A stretch of DNA of 13,990 bases from an uncultured Eubacterium sp. (GTDB lineage Bacteria; Bacillota; Clostridia; Peptostreptococcales; Anaerovoracaceae). The translations under genes were made by a program, and so were the position numbers. The notes beneath the pieces are model-generated. The model did not search any database, was not told the origin of the DNA, and saw only the letters and a list, made by a program, of their open reading frames with translations. Below, in pieces: positions 6,218 to 12,589 of the stretch (the first letter of the stretch is position 1; every line of letters starts with the position of its first letter). The stretch spans positions 1-13,990 of the forward strand of contig CALBGO010000103.1 in NCBI GenBank assembly GCA_937894585.1, in the 5' to 3' direction.

Positions 6218-6495
6218 ATGGCATTAACGGGGGTGAAATCTGTGAATTGTCCGTTTGATTATGCCGGAGAAGAAAGGTAGAGATTTACTATGCTGGAGAT
6301 GAGAAGTCCAAGGCATATCAGGAGTGGGCAGAAAGAAATCAAGCAGATGAAGTTATCGTTCTTCTGTCGTCTTTTGATGTTGACGAATCCGGCGGAGACG
6401 GATCTTTGAATCCGAACAGCACATACAGTGACTGGAACTGGATTTTAGTAAGAGAGACCGGCGGGAAATGGAAACATGTGGACCACGGATATTAA
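6218..6495 (+). pseudogene. frameshifted remnant, C-terminal part like DUF4829-type proteins
   Basis: A frame from ATG 6218 runs 20 codons (MALTGVKSVNCPFDYAGEER) to a stop at 6278-6280. The frame one base behind is open from 6259 to TAA 6495 with no ATG/GTG/TTG at its head. It encodes a protein-like tail containing AYQEWAERNQADEVIVLLSS, FDVDESGGDGSLNPNSTYSD and WNWILVRETGGKWKHVDHGY. The tail (a Trp-rich ending with an LVR...GKWKV-like strand and final GY) resembles the C terminus of small secreted or lipoprotein-type proteins such as DUF4829. The N-terminal half and signal peptide are missing, so I read this as a decayed gene still behind its promoter. Sequencing error or an unusual frameshift is possible but less likely. 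Confidence 0.55.
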
Positions 6496-6507
6496 ACACT
6501 TGGCATT

Positions 6508-6535
6508 ACAAAATCGTGTATATTTTGTCGTTTTT
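6508..6535 (+). terminator. AT-rich hairpin with T tract after the remnant
   Basis: ACAAAAT (6508-6514) pairs with ATTTTGT (6522-6528) around a 7-base loop, followed by CGTTTTT. The stem is AT-rich, so it would be a weak terminator, placed just after the degraded gene and 40 bases before the next start. Confidence 0.4.
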
Positions 6536-6575
6536 CATTTTATAAAACAATCAGAAGCTAAAGGAGTAAACTGAA

Positions 6576-7241
6576 TTGCATATTGAAAACAATATCTTAA
6601 AGCATTATCTTAAGAATGTATATTTTATTACGGGTACAGCTTATGCCGGAAAGTCAACAACAGTAAAGATGCTTGCAGAGCGGTATGATATGGTTTTCTG
6701 CGGTGAAAACTATCATATCGCTGTGTCGGATGCGGTGGCGGAGCCTGATGTACAGCCGGATCTCTGTTATAGGAGACAGCTTACCGACTGGAAGGATTTT
6801 GTTACCCGTTCTCCGAAAGAGTATGAGAGATGGATTTATAATTCGGGAAGAGAAGGGGCAGGTTTTGAGATTGCTGAACTCATTTCTCTTGCAAGGGACA
6901 GGAAAGTGATTGCGGATACCAGTATTCCTATAGATATTTTGAAAGAAATTTCGGATTATGATCATGTTGCCGTTATGCTTTCGCCGCAGTCTATGAGTGT
7001 TGAACGCTTCTTTGATCGAAGCGATCCCGAAAAGCGTTTTCTTTTAGAGGTGATTGAAAGCTGTGAAAATTCGGAGGCGGTTATGGAAAATTATCGGCGC
7101 GGACTTGCACTGATCAATAGCAGGGAGCATTATGACGAATATGCCGGGAGCGGTTTCTTTACGGTAGTCAGAGAGGATACAAAAGAAGATACCAGAGAGC
7201 AGGTATGTGACATAATCGCTGAGCATTTTGGGCTGCTTTGA
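6576..7241 (+). CDS. P-loop NTPase, kinase-like
   Basis: This 221-residue soluble protein has a clear Walker A motif, GTAYAGKST, at residues 20-28 after a short beta strand (VYFIT). This is the arrangement of small nucleotide or shikimate-type kinases. A second hydrophobic strand, KVIADTS (110-116), fits the position of a core strand with an acidic residue. RFFDRSDPEKR (144-154) is an Arg-rich segment that may serve as a lid. Such proteins are often labelled AAA-family ATPase or shikimate kinase, but no aro genes are nearby and length and sequence do not fit a normal AroK. The substrate is unknown. The start is TTG, supported by AAGGAG nine bases upstream and no better in-frame ATG. It heads the four-gene + strand run. 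Confidence 0.75.
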   Translation: MHIENNILKHYLKNVYFITGTAYAGKSTTVKMLAERYDMVFCGENYHIAVSDAVAEPDVQPDLCYRRQLTDWKDFVTRSPKEYERWIYNSGREGAGFEIAELISLARDRKVIADTSIPIDILKEISDYDHVAVMLSPQSMSVERFFDRSDPEKRFLLEVIESCENSEAVMENYRRGLALINSREHYDEYAGSGFFTVVREDTKEDTREQVCDIIAEHFGLL

Positions 7242-7257
7242 TAATTTCTGGGCTGCT
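7229..7257. repeat. short direct repeat at the end of the kinase-like gene
   Basis: TGGGCTGCT occurs at 7229-7237 (the last codons before the stop) and again at 7249-7257, a 20-base period. It may be slippage debris or the scar of a small duplication. The rest of the 154-base gap to the deaminase gene holds no clear promoter or terminator. Confidence 0.4.
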
Positions 7258-7395
7258 GACCGTTAATTTTTGATTGTCAGTGAAATTTACGATTTCGTTT
7301 CAACAGTTGACAAGGAAGCGGAAGGTTTTACTGTGATGTCTCCTATAACGGAATGACGGACTTAATTTATACGAGAAGAATGAAGGTGTAGAGAT

Positions 7396-7800
7396 ATGAG
7401 TATCTGGAACGAATTATACAATGCGGCAATCAGGGTGCAGAATGACCGAACGATTTCTCCCTTTATTGATGCAGGAGGGGTTGCGGCTGCGATTCTGACC
7501 AAAAGCGGAAATATTTATGTCGGCGTATGCATCGATACTGCTTCAACACTTGGAATGTGCGCGGAAAGAAATGCGATTGCAAATATGATTACAAACGGGG
7601 AAAGTAAAATCGATAAGGTTCTTGCGGTAATGCGGGACGGCAAGGTCGGTTCTCCCTGCGGCGCCTGCAGGGAGTATATGATGCAGCTGGATAAAAACAG
7701 CGGAGAAACTGAAGTCCTGCTTGATCTGGAAACTGAAAAGACCGTCAGACTGAAAGAACTGATTCCCGATTGGTGGGGAACAGACAGATTTGCAGAATAA
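7396..7800 (+). CDS. cytidine deaminase-family zinc enzyme
   Basis: This 134-residue protein has the cytidine deaminase fold signature: C55-A-E57-R-N-A, and later P87-C88-G-A-C91-R-E-Y. Cys55, Cys88 and Cys91 would bind the catalytic zinc and Glu57 would shuttle the proton. The early strand GGVAAAILTKSGNIYVGVCID matches the family core. Length fits the small homotetrameric Cdd and blasticidin-S deaminase group. Normal Cdd enzymes salvage cytidine to uridine. The neighbours here are not pyrimidine-salvage genes, so a modified nucleoside or other amine substrate is possible. The start is ATG, with GAAGGTG upstream. It is probably co-transcribed with the next two genes. Confidence 0.85.
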   Translation: MSIWNELYNAAIRVQNDRTISPFIDAGGVAAAILTKSGNIYVGVCIDTASTLGMCAERNAIANMITNGESKIDKVLAVMRDGKVGSPCGACREYMMQLDKNSGETEVLLDLETEKTVRLKELIPDWWGTDRFAE

Positions 7801-7843
7801 GTAAAAAAGCGGTTCTGTAAGGTTTAGAAAAGGAAATAAATTT

Positions 7844-8497
7844 ATGATAAAGCGTTTTGAAGAGGTAGAAGGCAGATATATTGAAAAAATAATCGGTCAG
7901 GACAGATTTGCTTTTGCACAGTCGGATACATCGGATTTTTATGATCTGATTGAGTGGTCGGAAACAGGAAATTATCCGGGAAGTACGATTATGTTTTTTG
8001 ACTTTGAATCCGGAAATGTTTACAGACCTTTTGAAAAGAAATGCAATGTTATTTACAGCAATCCTGTATATTCACAAGGGTTCTGCTATTTTCTGCAGGG
8101 AGATTACGGAGAAAAGAAAATCACATTATACCGCTGTTTTCCGGGCAGATGTTTAGAAAAGGAAACCGAACTGAGTACAGATGAAGTGAATTTGTATAAC
8201 CTTCGTCTGATTGGAAACGGGGTACACATTATCAGTCAGGATGAAAATTTTGAGTGCTATTATCCGGAAAAAATATCTTTTCCAAAGAAAGATAACGAAA
8301 CTGCTATGCTGATAGAAGATGACCGGATATTTTTTGACGCCTGGATTGAAGAAGGCTGGGATTCAGAGAAAAACTGTGCAACAGATGCTTATCGGTACTA
8401 TGAAAAACTGATTGTCAGAGACTTTAACGGGAATTTACTTTCGGAAGAAATAGGATCTTTACATCAGGCTTCGGACGGTACATGGTGGCTGGGATAA
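7844..8497 (+). CDS. hypothetical protein, 217 residues
   Basis: I do not recognise this protein. It is soluble, acidic, rich in aromatic residues and has no signal peptide or membrane segment. Alternating short hydrophobic strands and polar turns (STIMFFDFESGNVYRPF, KITLYRCFPGRCLEKE, HIISQDENFECYYPEKISF) suggest a mainly beta structure, possibly propeller-like repeats. The C terminus ends SLHQASDGTWWLG. Four or more cysteines are scattered without an obvious metal site. The start is ATG with AAAAGGAAA upstream. It sits 43 bases after the deaminase and 18 before the acetyltransferase, so it is very likely in one operon with them. Confidence 0.7.
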   Translation: MIKRFEEVEGRYIEKIIGQDRFAFAQSDTSDFYDLIEWSETGNYPGSTIMFFDFESGNVYRPFEKKCNVIYSNPVYSQGFCYFLQGDYGEKKITLYRCFPGRCLEKETELSTDEVNLYNLRLIGNGVHIISQDENFECYYPEKISFPKKDNETAMLIEDDRIFFDAWIEEGWDSEKNCATDAYRYYEKLIVRDFNGNLLSEEIGSLHQASDGTWWLG

Positions 8498-8515
8498 ACC
8501 TAAGGAGAAGCAGAA

Positions 8516-9046
8516 ATGATTTTAAAACGGATTACAAACACGATGCATCCTATGTATGATGAGGCATTAAAACTGTATCAAATCAGTTTTCCGTATCACG
8601 AACAGAGAGAAAAAGCCTCACAGGATGAGATTTTGAATGACAGTGATTACCACTTCAGTTTGATATATGACGGAGATATTTTTGTCGGTCTGATTTTATA
8701 TTGGGAGCAGGAACAGTTTATTTATATTGAGCATTTCTGCATTCTTCCCGAGATGCGAAACAAACAGTATGGGCAGAAAACCTTATCTCTTCTGCAAAAG
8801 CAGGGCAAAACACTGATTCTCGAGATTGATCCGCCGGAAGATGATATTTCCGGGCGCAGAAAGGGATTTTATGAAAGGTGCGGATTTACAGAAAATTTAT
8901 TTGCTCACATTCACCCTCCGTACCATAAAGAAAACGAAGGACACCATTTGGTTATTATGACATCTCCGAATCAAGTATCTCAAAACACATTCGATGCGTT
9001 CAGTCGGTATTTGAAAAATAAAGTGATGAAAAATGTCTTTTTGTAA
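8516..9046 (+). CDS. GNAT-family N-acetyltransferase
   Basis: This 176-residue protein has the GNAT pattern. The N-terminal strand-helix is MILKRITNTMHPMYDEALKLYQISFP, and the central strands are HFSLIYDGDIFVGLILYW. Motif A (IEHFCILPEMRNKQYGQKTLSLL, about 71-93) has RNKQYG in place of the usual Q/R-x-x-G-x-G/A acetyl-CoA loop. A later KGFYERCGF (116-124) is the typical Tyr-containing helix. It should transfer an acetyl group from acetyl-CoA to an amine, but the acceptor is unknown. Start ATG is preceded by AAGGAG at good spacing. It is the last gene of the + strand run and meets the CBS gene end-to-end, with only 41 bases between and no strong terminator visible. Confidence 0.85.
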   Translation: MILKRITNTMHPMYDEALKLYQISFPYHEQREKASQDEILNDSDYHFSLIYDGDIFVGLILYWEQEQFIYIEHFCILPEMRNKQYGQKTLSLLQKQGKTLILEIDPPEDDISGRRKGFYERCGFTENLFAHIHPPYHKENEGHHLVIMTSPNQVSQNTFDAFSRYLKNKVMKNVFL

Positions 9047-9087
9047 AACGCAGACAGAAGGAGATTTCCGCCGGGAATTTGCAGGGG

Positions 9088-9513
9088 TTATCGGGCGGCT
9101 TTTGCAATGCTTCCCATAATATCGCCGACCTCCGCAAGAAAGATTTTCTTTTGAGAAAGGTCGGAAAGAGAGAGAATTCCAACCAGCCGGGAATTCTCAA
9201 GTACAGGAAGACGACGCAGTTTTTTTTCTGCGAAGATTAAGGCAGCGTCATGGATATTCATATCCGGAGTTGCATATGCAATTTCAGAGGTCATAATTTC
9301 GGAGAGGGGGATCTTGCTGATCTCTCTTTTTTCATCTGTCAGAGAGCGGAGCACCAGATCCCGATCGGTAACAAGTCCAAGAAGACAGCCTTTGTTATCG
9401 CAGACCGGAACCAGTCCGATATCGTATTTTTTCATCAGAGAAGCCGCATCAGAAGCCGTAGCGTCGGGTTTTGCAAAACATATGCGGCTGGACATCAGTT
9501 CTTTTACAATCAT
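9088..9513 (-). CDS. two-CBS-domain protein
   Basis: This 141-residue protein consists of a CBS pair and little else. CBS1 covers about residues 1-60 (VKELMSS, ASLMKKYDIGLVPVCD, GLVTDRDL at 46-53). CBS2 covers about 70-125 (LSEIMTSEIAYATPDMNIHDAALIF, RRLPVLENSRLVGILSLSDL). Such pairs bind AMP, ATP, SAM or cyclic dinucleotides and act as sensors. Here it follows two trkH genes in the same direction after about 70 bases, so a role in adjusting potassium uptake is a reasonable inference but not proven. Start ATG has GGGAGGG upstream, embedded in a hairpin. It could also act elsewhere, as free-standing CBS pairs often do. Confidence 0.88.
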   Translation of the reverse strand: MIVKELMSSRICFAKPDATASDAASLMKKYDIGLVPVCDNKGCLLGLVTDRDLVLRSLTDEKREISKIPLSEIMTSEIAYATPDMNIHDAALIFAEKKLRRLPVLENSRLVGILSLSDLSQKKIFLAEVGDIMGSIAKAAR

Positions 9514-9554
9514 AAAAATACCCTCCCAAAGACAGTATTGCCTGTGAGAGGGTA
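9514..9554 (-). promoter_or_regulatory. hairpin containing the CBS gene's Shine-Dalgarno, with U tract
   Basis: On the minus strand TACCCTC (9554-9548) pairs with GAGGGTA (9525-9519), a perfect 7-bp stem. An inner ACAG / CTGT stem (9545-9542 and 9535-9532) has a GCAATA loop. The right arm contains most of the Shine-Dalgarno. Five T follow directly, then the ATG. When folded it would hide the ribosome site and resemble an intrinsic terminator. It may reduce CBS expression relative to trkH. Confidence 0.5.
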
Positions 9555-9582
9555 AAAAATGCGTGAAGCCGGAATATATTCG

Positions 9583-11049
9583 TCAGGATCTTGCCCGGTC
9601 CGAATTCCAGAAGGAGCGGGAGAAGAGGATGATAATCGGGTAAATCTCCAGTCTGCCCGCTATCATTAGTGCAGCGCAGTACAGCTTTCCGAAAGAAGAG
9701 AAAATGCTGTAGTTGCCGCCGGTAATCAGTCCGAAGGCGGTTCCGTTATTCGTCAGAGATCCCAGTACAGCGGAAAAAGTAGTTTCCAGATCGTAATTCT
9801 CCAAGGCAAGAATCAGTGAAGAAAATATAAATACCGCAAAGAACAGCAGCATAAATACTGTAACGGAAGAAGCGGTAGCTGCGCTGACCGGTTTTCCTTT
9901 CAGCATAATCGGTTTGATTGCTTTCGGATGAATCCGTTTGTAAATTCCGCGGAGGATGATTTTAAAATAAATGATAAAGCGGATTACTTTTACGGAACCG
10001 CTGGTGGAATTTGCACAGCCGCCGATGAAAAGCAGAACCAGCAGTATCATTTTGCAGGTGGTCGGCCATACATTGATATCGTCTACTTCGTATCCGGAAG
10101 TGGATGCAAAGGCAGCAGCCTGTGCAAAAGAATCTCCGAGAGCGCCTGCAAGAGTTTCGTGATTTCCGCTGAAATAGAGTATGATACCGATGAGAAGAGA
10201 ACCTCCGGCAACCAGTCCGAGATAAGTTTTCACCTCCACCAGATGCAGAGCTTTTTTCCATTTTCTGTTATACAGGAAGAAGTACATAACAAAATTGACA
10301 GAGCCCGCAATGGAAAAGATTGTGAAAATTGTTTTGACATAGGGTGTGGAAGCAAGAATCGGAATGCCCTCATGGACATTGAGAATTCCTGCGGTACTGA
10401 TGGTGGACATGGTATTTACTGCTGCATCAAAGGGAGACATACTCGGCAGAAGCAGAAGAAGTTCCAGAACGCTCATAGCGATATAGATGCGGTAGGTGAT
10501 TTTTCCGGTATCGCTGATTCTGGCGGACATTTTTTCCATTTCGATGCCGGGAACCTCGGCGGAAGCCATTTTCTGTCCCTGCGCGCCTAAAATAGGAAAG
10601 AAAGTCACGGTCAGGAGAAGAAGTCCCATACCTCCCAGCCAGTTGGTAATGGCTTTCCACAGGACCAGACAGCGGGGCATCTGTGTGGTAGGCACAGCCC
10701 AGGCGCCTGTAGTGGTCCATCCGGAAACCGACTCGAAGATTGAATCGGCTGCGGAGTAGCCCTCTCCTGCCATAAGGTAAGGGACTGCTCCTGCAGCGCA
10801 TACCAAAAACCAGCAGATAAAAGCGACGAAGAAGCTTTCTCTTGCTTTGATGTGCAGGGTATAGTATTTCAGGTGCCGGTATACAAAGGCGCCGAAGCCG
10901 ATACAGCAGACTGCTGTAAAAAACAGGGCTGAAGCGGCGGAATTTTCGTTTTGATATACACCGTAGCATACGGGAATCAGCATTGCGGTTCCCTCAAAAA
11001 ACAGAATTACGGAAATAATTCTTAAAATCACTCGAAAGTTATAAGTCAT
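9583..11049 (-). CDS. trkH: TrkH-family potassium uptake membrane subunit (second copy)
   Basis: This 488-residue, polytopic membrane protein of the TrkH/KtrB superfamily has four helix-pore-helix repeats. The four filter regions are recognisable: TTTG at 112-115, STAG at 218-221, STSG at 316-319 and TNNG at 433-436. The glycine is kept in each. The family end motif IAGRLEIYPIIILFSRSFWN is present. Start chosen as ATG 11049, with AAAAAGGA upstream. A longer frame reaches 11187, but that would overlap the preceding trkH by about 70 bases and add a non-membrane, Cys-rich tail without a ribosome site. It has the same length as the gene before it but is clearly diverged in sequence. It needs a TrkA-type regulator, and the only one here is encoded two genes upstream. 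Confidence 0.92.
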   Translation of the reverse strand: MTYNFRVILRIISVILFFEGTAMLIPVCYGVYQNENSAASALFFTAVCCIGFGAFVYRHLKYYTLHIKARESFFVAFICWFLVCAAGAVPYLMAGEGYSAADSIFESVSGWTTTGAWAVPTTQMPRCLVLWKAITNWLGGMGLLLLTVTFFPILGAQGQKMASAEVPGIEMEKMSARISDTGKITYRIYIAMSVLELLLLLPSMSPFDAAVNTMSTISTAGILNVHEGIPILASTPYVKTIFTIFSIAGSVNFVMYFFLYNRKWKKALHLVEVKTYLGLVAGGSLLIGIILYFSGNHETLAGALGDSFAQAAAFASTSGYEVDDINVWPTTCKMILLVLLFIGGCANSTSGSVKVIRFIIYFKIILRGIYKRIHPKAIKPIMLKGKPVSAATASSVTVFMLLFFAVFIFSSLILALENYDLETTFSAVLGSLTNNGTAFGLITGGNYSIFSSFGKLYCAALMIAGRLEIYPIIILFSRSFWNSDRARS

Positions 11050-11113
11050 GATAAATTCCTTTTTATAAAGTCTTATGTCCCGAAGCGTTTTTGCCGTGCT
11101 GTTTCTGACTGTT

Positions 11114-12580
11114 TTATGCTCTGTTAGAGTTCCAGTAGTGAGGAGAAAACAGCATAAAGAAGGTGAACAGCTCAAGTCTTCCCGCAATCATCAGAAGGGA
11201 CAGAATCAGCTTTGAAAAATCACTGAAGACAGAGAAGTTCATCGTAGGACCGACAAGATTAAAGCCGGGTCCCACATTTCCCATACAGGTCAGGACGGAG
11301 GATACGGTAGTCATCAGATCAAATCCGTTCAGTGAGATGATGATGGAGCCTGCAAATACCATAAAGATATAGAAAAAGATAAAATTGGCGATATTTGTTG
11401 CGACTTCCTGAGGCATCTCACGCTTGTTTAAGGTGACGGTAACAACTCTGCTTGGGTGAAGCTTCAGAGAAATTCCCCGGCGCACCAGTTTCAGAGCAAC
11501 CAGAATTCTGATGAGCTTTATGCCGCCTCCCGTAGAGGAGGAGCAGGCTCCCATAAGCAGCAGAATGAAAATGAGCATTTTGCTGAATGTAGGCCAGATA
11601 TCATAATCCGCCGTTGCAAATCCTGTAGTAGTCATAATGGAGCTTACTTGAAATGCGGAGTCCCGGATACAGTCCGACAGGCTTTCGTAAGTGCCTGTCA
11701 TCATCAGGTTGAGGACCAGAAGCGAAGTGATAACTGCGATAATCATCAGGTAAAAACGCAGCTCCGAATCCTGCATCATCTTTTTGAAGCCCCGTCTTGC
11801 CAGTACGAAATAGAGATTGAAGTTAATGCCGCACAAGGTCATAAATATGAAAATGACCCAGTGAATATACGGATTTTCAAAATGTGCGATGCTGTTGTTA
11901 TAGCTTGAAAATCCGCCTGTTCCCACTGTTGAGAAGGTGTGCGTAAGAGCATCGTAAAGGTTCATACCGCCAAGAAGCAGCAAAACGGCTTCGACAGCTG
12001 TGAAGAGGATGTAAACCAGATATAGATTTTTTGCCGTATCGGAAAATCTCGGGGAAACTTTGTTCAAAGTCGGTCCCGGGGTTTCGGCGCTTGCAATCAG
12101 CTGACCGTTGGCGCCGATGGACGGCAGAAGCGCCATGGCAAAAACGATGATTCCCATACCGCCCAGCCAGTGTGTGAAAGATCTCCAGAAAAGCATTGAT
12201 TTGGGCAGAGACTCAATATCGGTTAGGATAGACGAGCCTGTGGTGGAAAATCCCGAGCAGACTTCAAAAAAGGCATCGACATAGCTTGGAATTGCACCGG
12301 AAATAAAGAGCGGCACCGCACCGATTAACGATGCAAGAAGCCAGCAAAGCGATACAATCAGAAAACCGTCCCGGGCTTTCAGACGCATCTGAGAGGGACG
12401 GAATTTTTTCATTAAAATATATCCGAGCAGAAAGCAGGGAATGATGGCTGCAAGGAAGCTTTTCGCCGAAACGGGTTCGCGATAAATGAAGGCTACCAAA
12501 AGCGCGGGAATCAGGCTGCATCCCAAAACTAACAGTAGGATTCCCATCATGCGTATGACATTGTTAAAAATTACAGTCAT
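11114..12580 (-). CDS. trkH: TrkH-family potassium uptake membrane subunit (first copy)
   Basis: This 488-residue membrane protein takes up K+ (possibly also Na+) through a pore built of four pseudo-repeats. Filter regions are STTG (112-115), GTGG (220-223), TTTG (317-320) and GNVG (434-437), closer to standard TrkH than in the second copy. SCSSSTGGGIKLIR-like (ACSSSTGGGIKLIRIL, 345-360) and IAGRLELFTFFMLFSPHYWN near the C terminus are family hallmarks. The ATG start has AGGAGAAG upstream, overlapping the end of trkA. Nine bases separate the two genes, so translation is probably coupled. It would assemble as a dimer on a TrkA ring in the cytoplasmic membrane. Confidence 0.95.
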   Translation of the reverse strand: MTVIFNNVIRMMGILLLVLGCSLIPALLVAFIYREPVSAKSFLAAIIPCFLLGYILMKKFRPSQMRLKARDGFLIVSLCWLLASLIGAVPLFISGAIPSYVDAFFEVCSGFSTTGSSILTDIESLPKSMLFWRSFTHWLGGMGIIVFAMALLPSIGANGQLIASAETPGPTLNKVSPRFSDTAKNLYLVYILFTAVEAVLLLLGGMNLYDALTHTFSTVGTGGFSSYNNSIAHFENPYIHWVIFIFMTLCGINFNLYFVLARRGFKKMMQDSELRFYLMIIAVITSLLVLNLMMTGTYESLSDCIRDSAFQVSSIMTTTGFATADYDIWPTFSKMLIFILLLMGACSSSTGGGIKLIRILVALKLVRRGISLKLHPSRVVTVTLNKREMPQEVATNIANFIFFYIFMVFAGSIIISLNGFDLMTTVSSVLTCMGNVGPGFNLVGPTMNFSVFSDFSKLILSLLMIAGRLELFTFFMLFSPHYWNSNRA

Positions 12581-12589
12581 ATTCTTCTC

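Noticed and set aside
6260..6290. Programmed -1 frameshift joining the two parts of the degraded gene
   Set aside because: No canonical X-XXY-YYZ slippery heptamer and no strong downstream stem-loop are visible, and the expected N-terminal half of the protein is missing anyway.
7306..7334. TTGACA as a promoter before the deaminase gene
   Set aside because: The -35 is perfect, but 17 bases downstream there is only ACTGTG. No acceptable -10 box is present.
9928..10590. Open frame of 220 codons on the + strand within the second trkH
   Set aside because: Antisense to a well-supported membrane protein gene. The product is low-quality and lacks a ribosome site.
11050..11187. 46-residue N-terminal extension of the second trkH
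   Set aside because: It would overlap the first trkH and add a non-membrane segment. The ATG at 11049 has its own AAGGA at normal spacing and gives exactly 488 residues, matching the first copy.
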